Shown here one piece after another: positions 29,246-38,453 of a stretch of 64,000 nucleotides of DNA; within the stretch, counting starts at the first letter, position 1; each line of letters opens with the position of its first letter. The position numbers were made by a program, and so were the translations under genes. The stretch is from assembly GCA_943372195.1 (NCBI GenBank), contig CALRXS010000014.1:27701-91700 (forward strand). The letters are read 5' to 3'. The DNA comes from JAEYZM01 sp943372195. GTDB lineage: Bacteria; Bacteroidota; Bacteroidia; Sphingobacteriales; Sphingobacteriaceae. The notes under the pieces are model-generated. The model made no database searches. It saw nothing but the letters and a program-made list of their open reading frames with translations, and was not told where the DNA came from.

Positions 29246-30193
29246 ATGAGATTGATAGTTCCACGCCCATGGATGCAGTATTTATTAATGAGTGCAGGTA
29301 TATATAATATACTTTGGGGTACTATTGCTCTAATTAAGCCTAATTATTTTCTTACACAATTACACATGAGTTTTGCAAACTCTGAAATGATTTCTAAGGC
29401 TATTGGAGTTTTAGAGATTGTATTCGGACTTGCATATATATTAGCTAGTCAAAAGCCATTTAAGCATTGGTTGATCATATTTGTAGGCTTTGTAGTTAAA
29501 TTCATTGTCAGCTTTTCATTCATATTTTATCTATATCAACAAGTTGCACCAGAGCAAATGATGGTGATGATAATGGCCAATGATATTATATGGTTATTGC
29601 CTTTTGGTGTAATATTGTTTCAAGCTTTTAATCATTATCAAAGTACGCGTGAATTGGAAGCCTATGACATGAACCCTAGAAAGTTGAAGTCATTAGGTAG
29701 CATCTATACGAACAATGGAATGTCGCTACAAGAGCATACAGATAATTGGCCAACAATGTTGGTTTTCTTACGTCACTTCGGATGTAATTTTTGTAGAGAA
29801 ACTTTAAAAGAAATTTCCAATTCTAGAAAGCAAATTGAGTCAGAAGGAACAAGAATTGTATTTGTTCATTTGGTGGATGATGCAAAAGCTCAAGAGATTA
29901 CAGAACAATATGGTTTAGGTGACTTGCCAAGAATTTCAGATCCTGAGAAAAAGATTTATAAAGCGTTCGGACTTAACAGAGCGAATTTAAAACAGTTGTT
30001 TGGTGTTAACGTAATCGTAAGGGGCGTACAACATATATTCCAATTGAATTTACCAAGACCATTTATCGGTGATGCATTTCAGATGCCTGGCATTTTCGTA
30101 ATACACAAAGGCATGGTGGTTCAAACATTCAAACATACTTCATTGGCTGATAGGCCTGATTATATTGAGCTAGCAAGGGTTAGAGAAAATTAA
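29246..30193 (+). CDS. Membrane protein with C-terminal peroxiredoxin-like domain
   Basis: A 315-residue protein with about four N-terminal hydrophobic helices (residues 11-130). Residues 150-315 form a thioredoxin-fold domain. It has C180-N-F-C183 in FLRHFGCNFCRETL and the downstream PGIFVIHKGMVVQTFKH segment, like the AhpC/TSA-related SelL group. The two-cysteine motif suggests disulfide or peroxide redox activity; this is by analogy. The helices resemble small membrane proteins of the DoxX-like type, so the gene may be a fusion. Its partner is unknown. It lies between recG and the deoxyhypusine-synthase-like gene. Confidence 0.72.
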   Translation: MRLIVPRPWMQYLLMSAGIYNILWGTIALIKPNYFLTQLHMSFANSEMISKAIGVLEIVFGLAYILASQKPFKHWLIIFVGFVVKFIVSFSFIFYLYQQVAPEQMMVMIMANDIIWLLPFGVILFQAFNHYQSTRELEAYDMNPRKLKSLGSIYTNNGMSLQEHTDNWPTMLVFLRHFGCNFCRETLKEISNSRKQIESEGTRIVFVHLVDDAKAQEITEQYGLGDLPRISDPEKKIYKAFGLNRANLKQLFGVNVIVRGVQHIFQLNLPRPFIGDAFQMPGIFVIHKGMVVQTFKHTSLADRPDYIELARVREN

Positions 30194-30289
30194 ATCGATT
30201 TTTGTTCAACAAAAATTTTATTCTTTTTTACTAAATCAAATTTTGTATAATATTAATGTATTCTTAAAATATTGTATGCATAAAATTGC

Positions 30290-30297
30290 TACATTTG
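30290..30297 (+). promoter_or_regulatory. -7 box (TACATTTG) for the deoxyhypusine-synthase-like gene
   Basis: TACATTTG matches TAnnTTTG and lies 18 nt before the ATG at 30316. A TTG at 30272-30274 may serve as -33, but the spacing is short. Confidence 0.45.
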
Positions 30298-30315
30298 CGA
30301 GATTATTTAATACTT

Positions 30316-31293
30316 ATGACACAAAAAGGACCTATTTCTCAATTCATTGAGAAAAACTACTTACACTTCAATGCAGCAGCATTAGTTGATGCTGCGAAAG
30401 GTTACGAAACACATTTATTAGAAGGCGGAAAAATGATGGTGACTCTTGCAGGTGCAATGAGTACAGCAGAGTTGGGTATTTCTTTTGCTGAAATGATTCG
30501 TCAAGGTAAGGTTGATATTATTTCTTGTACAGGTGCTAACCTTGAAGAAGATATCATGAACTTAGTTGCGCACTCTCATTACAAAAGAGTGCCTAATTAC
30601 AGAGATTTAAGTCCGCAAGAAGAATGGGATTTATTAGAGAACGGATTTAATCGTGTAACAGACACTTGTATCCCTGAAGAAGAGGCGTTTAGAAGAATTC
30701 AAAAACATATTTATAAGCAATGGAAAACTGCAGAAGAGAGCAATGAACGCTTTTTTCCGCATGAGTACATGTACAAAATGTTATTGTCTGGTGAGATGGA
30801 GCAATACTATGAAATCGATCCGAAGAACTCATGGATGATTGCAGCAGCAGAAAGAAATATTCCAATTATAGTACCAGGTTGGGAAGACAGTACAATGGGT
30901 AATATCTTCGCTTCATATTGTATTAAGGGTGAATTAAAACCTAGTACGATGAAGAGCGGTATTGAATACATGATTTGGTTAAGTGAGTGGTACAGAGCAA
31001 ATTCAGCAGGTAAAGGTGTTGGTTTCTTCCAAATTGGTGGTGGTATTGCGGGTGATTTCCCTATTTGTGTAGTGCCAATGATGTATCAAGATTTAGAATG
31101 GCATGATGTTCCATTCTGGAGTTATTTCTGCCAGATATCAGATTCTACTACATCTTATGGATCTTATTCAGGAGCAGTACCTAATGAAAAAATCACTTGG
31201 GGTAAGCTAGATATTAATACACCTAAGTTCATAGTAGAGTCAGATGCAACGATAGTAGCACCTCTGATATTTGCTTGGATATTAGGTCAATAA
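30316..31293 (+). CDS. Deoxyhypusine synthase family protein
   Basis: The start ATG at 30316 gives 325 residues (MTQKGPISQFIEKN). The fold signature is present: GGKMMVTLAGAMSTAELG, ISCTGANLEEDI, PIIVPGWEDSTMGNIFAS, and the C-terminal EKITWGKLDINTPKF. The lysine K297 in W-G-K aligns with the catalytic lysine of eukaryotic deoxyhypusine synthase. Family knowledge: the enzyme moves the aminobutyl group of spermidine to eIF5A, or, in plant and bacterial relatives, to putrescine. Bacteria lack eIF5A, so the acceptor is unknown; a polyamine role such as homospermidine formation is possible. It is a single-gene unit with its own promoter. Confidence 0.85.
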   Translation: MTQKGPISQFIEKNYLHFNAAALVDAAKGYETHLLEGGKMMVTLAGAMSTAELGISFAEMIRQGKVDIISCTGANLEEDIMNLVAHSHYKRVPNYRDLSPQEEWDLLENGFNRVTDTCIPEEEAFRRIQKHIYKQWKTAEESNERFFPHEYMYKMLLSGEMEQYYEIDPKNSWMIAAAERNIPIIVPGWEDSTMGNIFASYCIKGELKPSTMKSGIEYMIWLSEWYRANSAGKGVGFFQIGGGIAGDFPICVVPMMYQDLEWHDVPFWSYFCQISDSTTSYGSYSGAVPNEKITWGKLDINTPKFIVESDATIVAPLIFAWILGQ

Positions 31294-31304
31294 ATTTGAG
31301 TAGA

Positions 31305-31344
31305 TTTTGAATGATTCTAAAGCTTTATTTAGAATCATTCAAAA
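31305..31344. terminator. Hairpin after the deoxyhypusine-synthase-like gene
   Basis: Perfect 17-bp arms (31305-31321 and 31328-31344; inner GAATGATTCTAAA / TTTAGAATCATTC) with a 6-nt loop. There is no classical T-run after it on the plus strand, so terminator activity is only likely. Confidence 0.6.
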
Positions 31345-31353
31345 TAAATTATA

Positions 31354-31397
31354 TTGTCAGAATTTTGTCAGTGTAATGAAATAATATTCTATTTTTG
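31354..31397 (+). promoter_or_regulatory. Likely promoter of the ACIII/oxidase cluster
   Basis: TATTTTTG (31390-31397) fits TAnnTTTG. A TTTTG (31363-31367) lies 22 bp before it and could be the -33. The direct repeat TTGTCAG occurs at 31354-31360 and 31365-31371. A leader of about 100 nt would precede actA. Confidence 0.45.
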
Positions 31398-31499
31398 CCA
31401 CTCTAAGAGTGTTTTTTAACCATCGTTAAAAGCATTTTTAGGGCTAATAAAAAGTAAATCAAAGTATTATTAATTTTAAGAGATTAATTATCATCAGAT

Positions 31500-32777
31500 A
31501 TGGGTTTTCATTTCTCCATTACTAAAAAGCTCAACTTACGTTCAATTATTGTATTGGCAGTGCTAATACTAGGCTTTGCAAAAGTGAACGCACAAGATGT
31601 AGCAGCAGGTGAAAGTATTTTCAAGGCTAATTGTACAGCATGTCACGCGATCGATCGTCAAGTGATAGGTCCTGCGTTGAAAGACGTAGAATCACGTTGG
31701 GCAGACAAAGCAACATTGAAAAAATTCATCTTGAATTCGCAAGCAGTCATTAAAGGTGGCGATAAATACGCGAACGAGCTTTACCAAAAGTATAACCAAA
31801 CAGTGATGCCTAATCAGAATCTATCAGATGCTGAATTAGAAAACTTATTGGCTTACATTAAAGAAGCACCAAACAAGAAAGCAGCAGCAACAGCTGATGC
31901 TGGTGCAGCAGCAGCAACAACTACAGATGGTACATCGATTAACAATTACACAATAGGTGGTATCATATTATTAATTGTTGTTTTAATCATTGTGATTTTT
32001 GTATTGAACAGAGTGATTGGTTCACTTGAGCGTTTAGTACGAGTTAAGAACGGGGAAATACTTGAGGCTATAGTTAAAGCTGTAAAAGAAAAAGTATCAA
32101 CATTCAGATGGATACTTTTAAACAAGAAAAAAGTTTTCTTTGGTGCTGCATTATTCTTTATTGTTTTCTCTGTATGGGGATGGAATCAAATGTCAAGTAT
32201 TGGTATACAACAAGGTTACCAACCAGCACAACCAATTAAATTCTCACACGAATTACACGCAGGTGTTAACCAAATCAATTGTCAATACTGTCACTCTGGA
32301 GCATTCAAATCTAAGAATGCAAGTATACCTTCATTAAACGTTTGTATGAACTGTCATAACTATGTTCAAGCAACTGAAAAATATGATGGAGAAATTTCAC
32401 CAGAGATCAAAAAGATTTACACAGCATTAGATTATAACCCCGACACACGTACTTATGGTGAAAACCCTAAGCCAGTTGAGTGGGTACGTATTCACAACTT
32501 ACCTGACTTCGCTTACTTCAACCACAGTCAACATACAACTGTTGCAGGTGTTGAATGTCAAACTTGTCATGGTCCGATTGAAAAAATGCCTGAAGTTTAC
32601 CAATACTCACCATTAACAATGGGATGGTGTATTGACTGTCACAGAAAGACAGAAGTAAATTCTAAAGGAAATGCATACTATGATAAAGTGTTAGCTGCTC
32701 ACGAAGAGATTAAGAATGGCAAGAAAGTTACTGCAGCTATGCTTGGAGGTTTAGAGTGCGTTAAGTGTCACTATTAA
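31500..32777 (+). CDS. actA: ActA: multiheme cytochrome c of Alternative Complex III, with an extra N-terminal cytochrome c
   Basis: A 425-residue protein with a signal peptide ending VNAQ. Residues 33-130 form a monoheme cytochrome c domain with C45-T-A-C48-H49. Two membrane segments follow (near 152-171 and 211-229). The C-terminal half has five heme-binding motifs: CQYCH, CMNCH, CQTCH, CIDCH and CVKCH. That makes six hemes in total. Family knowledge: ActA is the periplasmic pentaheme subunit of Alternative Complex III, a quinol:cytochrome c/oxidase oxidoreductase. The additional monoheme domain fused in front may be a lineage variant. It leads the respiratory gene cluster. Confidence 0.9.
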   Translation: MGFHFSITKKLNLRSIIVLAVLILGFAKVNAQDVAAGESIFKANCTACHAIDRQVIGPALKDVESRWADKATLKKFILNSQAVIKGGDKYANELYQKYNQTVMPNQNLSDAELENLLAYIKEAPNKKAAATADAGAAAATTTDGTSINNYTIGGIILLIVVLIIVIFVLNRVIGSLERLVRVKNGEILEAIVKAVKEKVSTFRWILLNKKKVFFGAALFFIVFSVWGWNQMSSIGIQQGYQPAQPIKFSHELHAGVNQINCQYCHSGAFKSKNASIPSLNVCMNCHNYVQATEKYDGEISPEIKKIYTALDYNPDTRTYGENPKPVEWVRIHNLPDFAYFNHSQHTTVAGVECQTCHGPIEKMPEVYQYSPLTMGWCIDCHRKTEVNSKGNAYYDKVLAAHEEIKNGKKVTAAMLGGLECVKCHY

Positions 32778-32813
32778 TATTATTGTTGATTTAATTCGAT
32801 ACCATATATACAA

Positions 32814-35800
32814 ATGGAAAATAACATAAAGAAATATTGGAAAGGATTAGAAGAGTTAAATGAAACTCCAGAATTCGTAAAGCATAAGCATAACGAATTT
32901 GCTGAAGAACTTCCAATTGAAGAATTATTATCCGATTCGAAAGTTAATAATCCTACACCTCGTAGAGATTTCTTAAAAGCTTTAGGTTTTGGAATGAGTG
33001 CAGTTGCATTGGCAGCTTGTAATGAAGCGCCTGTACGTAAATCTATACCATACTTAATCAAGCCAGAAGAAATTACTCCAGGTATTGCGAATTACTATAC
33101 TTCGAATTTCAATGGTTTAGGTGTTTTAGTTAAAACACGTGAAGGTCGCCCAATTAAAATTGAAGGTAACCCTAACGATCCGTTTTCTAAAGGTGGAACA
33201 GATGCTGTTGCACAAGCATCAGTTTTAGATTTATATGATTCTTCTCGTTTGAAGAATCCTACTATTTCTGGATCTGAAACTACATGGGAAGCAGTTGATA
33301 AAAAAGTAAAAGAAGAATTAGCAGCAGTAGTTGCAAAGGGCGGTAACATCCGTATAGTTTCTAATACGATTATGAGCCCATCAACAAAATCTGTAGTTGC
33401 AGATTTCGCTGTTAAATATCCGAATACTAAACACATTACATTTGATGCATCATCTTACTCAGGTATCATCAATGCAAATAATAATAGCTTCGGTAAAGCT
33501 GTTGTTCCTTCATACAATTTTGACAAAGCAGATGTTATCGTAAGTTTTGGTGCTGACTTTTTAGGTACATGGATTTCACCAGTTGAATACACAAAACAAT
33601 ACGTAACAAATAGAAATCATAAGAGCTTAGAATCGAAAAAAATGTCACGTCACATTCAATTCGAAACTACATTAAGTACTACTGGTACTAATGCAGATGC
33701 TCGTTATACTCATAAGCCATCTCAACAAGGCTTAGCAGTTTTAGCATTATACAATGCTATCGCTAAGAAGGCTGGTGCAGCAAGCGTTTCAGGCGTTACT
33801 GTTCCTTTTGAAAAAAATATCAATGAAACTGCAAATGAATTATGGAACGCTAAAGGAAAGTCTTTAGTAGTTAGTGGTTCGAATGATGTTTCAGTACAAG
33901 TAGCTGTTAATGCTATCAATGCTTTATTAACAAACTACGGTACTACAATTGATTTAGATAATGCATCAAACCAAAAACAAGGTAATGATGCAGAGATGTT
34001 AGATTTGTTAAATGAAATGAATGCAGGTAAAGTAGACGTAGTAATTTTCTATGGCGCTAACCCAGCATATAACTTCGTTAAATCAGCAGAATTAAAAGAA
34101 GCATTAAAGAAAGTAAAAACTAAAATCTCATTCGCTGATCGTGCAGACGAAACAGCTATTCTTTGTGATGTTGTTGCTCCAACTAATCATTACCTAGAAT
34201 CATGGGATGATATTTCAATTAAGAGAGGTGCATATTCAATTGTGCAACCAACTATCTCACCGGTTTATAATTCAAGACAAGCGCAAGCTTCTTTATTAAC
34301 TTGGGCTGATGCAAATGCTGATTATTTTGCATACATCAGAAACTTCTGGGAGAAAAATATTTATCCTTCAGCAGCAGGCTTCGCTGGTTTCACATCATTC
34401 TGGGAAAATGCTTTACAAAAAGGTTTTGTAAGCACTGGTATGGTAACTCCACAAGCTTATGCATTCAATAAAGATATTAATACTGTTGCATCTACGATTA
34501 TCGCTACTTCGAAATCAGCAGGTAAAACTGAATTAGTAATTTATGAATCTGTCGGATTAAGAGATGGTGCACAAGCAAACAATCCTTGGTTATTAGAATT
34601 ACCTGATCCGGTTTCTAAAGTAACTTGGGATAACTATGTTGCTGTAAACCCTAAGTATGCAGAAGAGTTAGGATTAAAAACTAACGGAATGGCATCAGTT
34701 AAATCTGGTTCATACAGCATCACTTTACCAGTATTAATGCAACCAGGTCAAGCTATGGGAACTATTGCAATAGCAATGGGCTTCGGTAGAACTAACGTAG
34801 GTAAAGCAGGTAATAACGTAGGTCAAAATGCATATCCATTAGCAAGTTCAATCAACGGTACTTTCCAATACTACAATGCATCAGTAGAAGTAACTGCAGT
34901 TGATGAGACTTATGAATTAGCACAAACACAAACACACCATACAATTGAAGGTCGTGATATCATTCAAGAAAACACTTTCGCACATTATGCTGAAGGTCAT
35001 CATGGTGAACACAAACATATCATTGTTTCTGAGTTATGGCCTGATTACAAATCAGCCGGACATCATTGGGCGATGGCTATTGACTTGAACTCATGTACAG
35101 GTTGTGGAGCATGTGTTGTTGCATGTAATGCAGAAAATAATATTCCAGTTGTTGGTCGTGACGAAGTTCGTCGCAGAAGAGAAATGCATTGGTTACGTAT
35201 CGATAGATACTATACTTATGAGACTAACGATGGTCAAGATATTACAAAAGAAAAAGAATACAATAAGGTAGAGAATTTTGAAAATGTAAAAGTTGTTCAC
35301 CAACCGATGTTATGTCAGCATTGCGATCACGCACCATGCGAAACTGTATGTCCGGTGTTAGCAACAATGCACTCTTCAGAAGGTCTTAACCAAATGGCAT
35401 ATAACCGTTGCGTTGGTACTCGTTATTGCGCAAACAACTGTCCGTACAAAGTTCGTCGCTTTAACTGGTTTAACTATTGGAACGATGATCGTTTCACTAA
35501 CTACTTACAAGATGATGCTGCATATTTAGCATTGAACCCAGATGTTACTACACGTTCACGTGGTGTAATGGAGAAATGTTCATTCTGTGCACAAAGAATT
35601 CAAGCAGGTAAGTTAGAAGCGAAAATTGAAAAGCGCACATTGAAAGATGGTGATGTTCAAGTTGCTTGTCAACAAGGATGTCCGGCTAATGCAATCGTAT
35701 TTGGTGACGTTAACGATCCTAATTCAGAAGTAGCTAAGATGATCGAAAGTGATAGAACATACTTCGTATTAGAAGAAATAAATGTTAAGCCAGGTATCGG

Positions 35801-35837
35801 TTACTTAACGAAGGTTAGAAATACAATTGAAGCATAA
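32814..35837 (+). CDS. actB: ActB: molybdopterin-oxidoreductase-like and iron-sulfur subunit of ACIII
   Basis: A 1007-residue fusion. Residues 50-69 are a twin-arginine signal (R50-R51-D-F-L-K) that also has a lipobox L-A-A-C69. The large middle domain resembles molybdopterin oxidoreductases. The C-terminal quarter is a ferredoxin-like domain with CTGCGACVVAC, CQHCDHAPCETVC, CVGTRYCANNC and C-S-F-C plus C-Q-Q-G-C-P clusters. Family knowledge: in ACIII this subunit has iron-sulfur clusters but lacks a molybdopterin cofactor, and is exported by Tat. The Tat-plus-lipobox signal implies a lipid-anchored, folded protein. Confidence 0.95.
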   Translation: MENNIKKYWKGLEELNETPEFVKHKHNEFAEELPIEELLSDSKVNNPTPRRDFLKALGFGMSAVALAACNEAPVRKSIPYLIKPEEITPGIANYYTSNFNGLGVLVKTREGRPIKIEGNPNDPFSKGGTDAVAQASVLDLYDSSRLKNPTISGSETTWEAVDKKVKEELAAVVAKGGNIRIVSNTIMSPSTKSVVADFAVKYPNTKHITFDASSYSGIINANNNSFGKAVVPSYNFDKADVIVSFGADFLGTWISPVEYTKQYVTNRNHKSLESKKMSRHIQFETTLSTTGTNADARYTHKPSQQGLAVLALYNAIAKKAGAASVSGVTVPFEKNINETANELWNAKGKSLVVSGSNDVSVQVAVNAINALLTNYGTTIDLDNASNQKQGNDAEMLDLLNEMNAGKVDVVIFYGANPAYNFVKSAELKEALKKVKTKISFADRADETAILCDVVAPTNHYLESWDDISIKRGAYSIVQPTISPVYNSRQAQASLLTWADANADYFAYIRNFWEKNIYPSAAGFAGFTSFWENALQKGFVSTGMVTPQAYAFNKDINTVASTIIATSKSAGKTELVIYESVGLRDGAQANNPWLLELPDPVSKVTWDNYVAVNPKYAEELGLKTNGMASVKSGSYSITLPVLMQPGQAMGTIAIAMGFGRTNVGKAGNNVGQNAYPLASSINGTFQYYNASVEVTAVDETYELAQTQTHHTIEGRDIIQENTFAHYAEGHHGEHKHIIVSELWPDYKSAGHHWAMAIDLNSCTGCGACVVACNAENNIPVVGRDEVRRRREMHWLRIDRYYTYETNDGQDITKEKEYNKVENFENVKVVHQPMLCQHCDHAPCETVCPVLATMHSSEGLNQMAYNRCVGTRYCANNCPYKVRRFNWFNYWNDDRFTNYLQDDAAYLALNPDVTTRSRGVMEKCSFCAQRIQAGKLEAKIEKRTLKDGDVQVACQQGCPANAIVFGDVNDPNSEVAKMIESDRTYFVLEEINVKPGIGYLTKVRNTIEA

Positions 35838-35862
35838 TTAAAAGAATAAAAAACAAAATCGT

Positions 35863-37332
35863 ATGTCATCACATCACGAATCAATAATAAGAGAGCCTTT
35901 AATTACAGGCACAGACATCACCTATAATAAAATTACAGAGGATGTTTGCGCGCCAGTAGAAAGAATGCCGAGCAAAGCTTGGTGGATGGGCTTCACAGTA
36001 GCAGTTCTAGGCTTAATGCTTTGGTTAATTGCTGTTAGTTACACATTCTGGAATGGTATTGGGGCATGGGGATTGAACAAGACCGTAGGTTGGGCTTGGG
36101 ATATCACCAACTTCGTATGGTGGGTAGGTATTGGTCACGCCGGAACTTTGATTTCTGCGATCCTTTTACTCTTCCGTCAGAACTGGAGAAACTCAATCAA
36201 CCGTTCAGCTGAAGCGATGACCATCTTCGCCGTAATTTGTGCTGCTTCGTTTATCGTTGCTCACATGGGTCGCCCTTGGTTAGCTTATTGGCCATTACCA
36301 TTACCAAATCAATTTGGTTCATTATGGGTAAACTTTAACTCACCATTAGTTTGGGACGTATTTGCAATCTCAACATATTTCTCAGTGTCATTAGTTTTCT
36401 GGTACACTGGTTTATTACCTGACTTTGCAACTGTACGTGATAGAGCTAAAGGTGTTAGAAGAAGAATTTATTCTATTCTTTCATTCGGATGGAATGGATC
36501 TGTAAAGTCATGGCAGAGATTTGAATCTGTATCGTTAATATTAGCGGGTGTTTCTACACCATTAGTATTATCAGTACACACTATCGTATCTTTTGACTTT
36601 GCTACTTCAGTAATACCAGGTTGGCATACAACCATCTTCCCTCCATACTTCGTGGCAGGTGCGATCTTCTCAGGTTTCGCGATGGTGCAAACATTATTGT
36701 TGATTGCTAGAAAAGTATTAAACTTTGAAAATTATATCACGATGGCTCACATTGAGTCGATGAATAAAATCATCATCTTAACGGGTTCTATCGTAGGTGT
36801 TGCATATGGTACTGAGTTTTTCATTGCTTGGTATTCAGGTGTTGAATATGAGCAATACGCTTTCATCAACAGAGCAACTGGTCCGTATTGGTGGGCATAC
36901 TGGTCGATGATTACTTGTAACGTAATCTCACCACAACTTTTCTGGTTCAAAAAAATCAGAACAAGTATCACAGCTTCATGGATATTATCAATCTTCGTTA
37001 ACATAGGTATGTGGTTTGAGCGTTTCGTAATCATTGTAACATCATTACATAGAGATTACTTACCATCAAGCTGGGCGATGTTCTACCCTACATGGGTTGA
37101 CGTTGCAATCTTCATTGGTTCATTAGGTTTATTCTTCACATTGTTCTTATTATTCATCAGAGCTTTTCCAGCAATTGCAATGGCAGAGGTGAAGTTATTG
37201 TTGAAAGGATCAAGTGAGCAATCAAAACGTAAGTTAATCAAAGAAGGTCATGCACATATACCTCAAGGTTACGAAGGAAATTTAGTTATCGCTACAACTG
37301 CAACCATCAAGAACGAAAAGAAAGATGAGTAA
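35863..37332 (+). CDS. actC: ActC: NrfD-like membrane subunit of ACIII
   Basis: A 489-residue integral membrane protein with about ten helices of the NrfD/PsrC class. Conserved features are the early W-W-x-G-F-T-V-A segment, [17 protein letters not shown] near residue 95, and [18 protein letters not shown] near 240. Family knowledge: ActC forms part of the quinol site together with the homologous ActF. The stop overlaps the start of actD by 8 bp. Confidence 0.95.
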   Translation: MSSHHESIIREPLITGTDITYNKITEDVCAPVERMPSKAWWMGFTVAVLGLMLWLIAVSYTFWNGIGAWGLNKTVGWAWDITNFVWWVGIGHAGTLISAILLLFRQNWRNSINRSAEAMTIFAVICAASFIVAHMGRPWLAYWPLPLPNQFGSLWVNFNSPLVWDVFAISTYFSVSLVFWYTGLLPDFATVRDRAKGVRRRIYSILSFGWNGSVKSWQRFESVSLILAGVSTPLVLSVHTIVSFDFATSVIPGWHTTIFPPYFVAGAIFSGFAMVQTLLLIARKVLNFENYITMAHIESMNKIIILTGSIVGVAYGTEFFIAWYSGVEYEQYAFINRATGPYWWAYWSMITCNVISPQLFWFKKIRTSITASWILSIFVNIGMWFERFVIIVTSLHRDYLPSSWAMFYPTWVDVAIFIGSLGLFFTLFLLFIRAFPAIAMAEVKLLLKGSSEQSKRKLIKEGHAHIPQGYEGNLVIATTATIKNEKKDE

Positions 37333-37864
37333 CATTAAATATATTTTAGGTCATTTTGAAGATCCGGATGTGTTAATGCACGGGATCGATAAATTACAAC
37401 AGAACAACGTTAAAATTTATGACGTGTTCACTCCGTTCCCTATACACGGAATAGAGAATAAGTTAGGCATTAAACGTTCACGTTTACCTATCGCAGCATT
37501 CTTATTTGGTATCACTGGTACAATTTCAGCTTTCATAATGATTTATTATATGCTAGTTGTAGATTGGCCAATGAATATCGGTGGTAAGCCGGCATTTGCT
37601 TTCCCTGACTTCATTCCAATTATGTTCGAAGTAACAGTTTTATTCTGTGCATTCGGTATGGTTTTCACGTTCTTCTACTCTAACCACTTATTCCCGGGTA
37701 GAGCGCCAAGAGTGATGGACCTACGTGCAACAGATGATAGATTTGTAATTGCTATCGATGCAAAAACAAATGACATTAATTCAGTAGATGCTATTTTAAA
37801 AGAAGCAGGTGCTGTTGAAATAAAACATAACGAAAGAAAATACATTAGCTATGATGAAGAATAA
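37325..37864 (+). CDS. actD: ActD: DUF3341 membrane subunit of ACIII
   Basis: A 179-residue protein with two membrane helices (about 58-80 and 97-120) between soluble ends. The N-terminal [10 protein letters not shown] and [23 protein letters not shown] segments are the DUF3341 signature. Family knowledge: a small ACIII membrane subunit of unknown catalytic function. It overlaps actC by 8 bp and actE by 14 bp. Confidence 0.93.
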   Translation: MSNIKYILGHFEDPDVLMHGIDKLQQNNVKIYDVFTPFPIHGIENKLGIKRSRLPIAAFLFGITGTISAFIMIYYMLVVDWPMNIGGKPAFAFPDFIPIMFEVTVLFCAFGMVFTFFYSNHLFPGRAPRVMDLRATDDRFVIAIDAKTNDINSVDAILKEAGAVEIKHNERKYISYDEE

Positions 37865-38438
37865 TATTAAGATAATCGCATTCGCTGTAAGTGCTTTGAT
37901 GATTGGCTCTTTATCGTCTTGTTATCATAGCAAAACAGATCCAGGTTATGAGTATGCTCCGAATATGTACTATCCGATAGCATATAACCCTGATTCAAAA
38001 AATGATCAATTTAAAAATGGTCAAACAGCACAAAAGCCTGTAGAGGGTACTGTGCCACAAGGTTGGACGAAATTCCAATACGCAAACAATATTGAAGGTT
38101 ATACTCAGGCAAGTGCTGAAATGGTAAACCCTTTTGCAGGTGATACTACAGTACTAGAAGATGGCAAGAGATTATATACTAATTTCTGCTCTCATTGCCA
38201 TGGTGCGACTGGTAAAGGTGATGGTTCAATTGTAGCTGCAGGTAAATTCCCGCCGCCACCATCATACTCAACTGGTACTTCATCACGTGGTGGTGCTATG
38301 AAAGATTTAACTGATGGTAAGATTTATCACACTATCACTTACGGTATTAATTTAATGGGTGCTCACGCATCACAAATTAGTCCAGAAGAACGTTGGAAAA
38401 TAACTCTATATGTTCACCAATTACAGAATGTACAATAA
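37851..38438 (+). CDS. actE: ActE: monoheme cytochrome c lipoprotein of ACIII
   Basis: A 195-residue lipoprotein with lipobox L-S-S-C24. It has one heme motif C-S-H-C-H near residue 118 in FCSHCHGATGKGDG, with a likely methionine ligand in the later G-I-N-L-M-G-A-H segment. Family knowledge: ActE carries electrons within ACIII toward the oxidase or a soluble carrier. The first two codons are both ATG; the second (37854) is also a possible start. Confidence 0.93.
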   Translation: MMKNNIKIIAFAVSALMIGSLSSCYHSKTDPGYEYAPNMYYPIAYNPDSKNDQFKNGQTAQKPVEGTVPQGWTKFQYANNIEGYTQASAEMVNPFAGDTTVLEDGKRLYTNFCSHCHGATGKGDGSIVAAGKFPPPPSYSTGTSSRGGAMKDLTDGKIYHTITYGINLMGAHASQISPEERWKITLYVHQLQNVQ

Positions 38439-38453
38439 TCAGAAAGCTGAATA

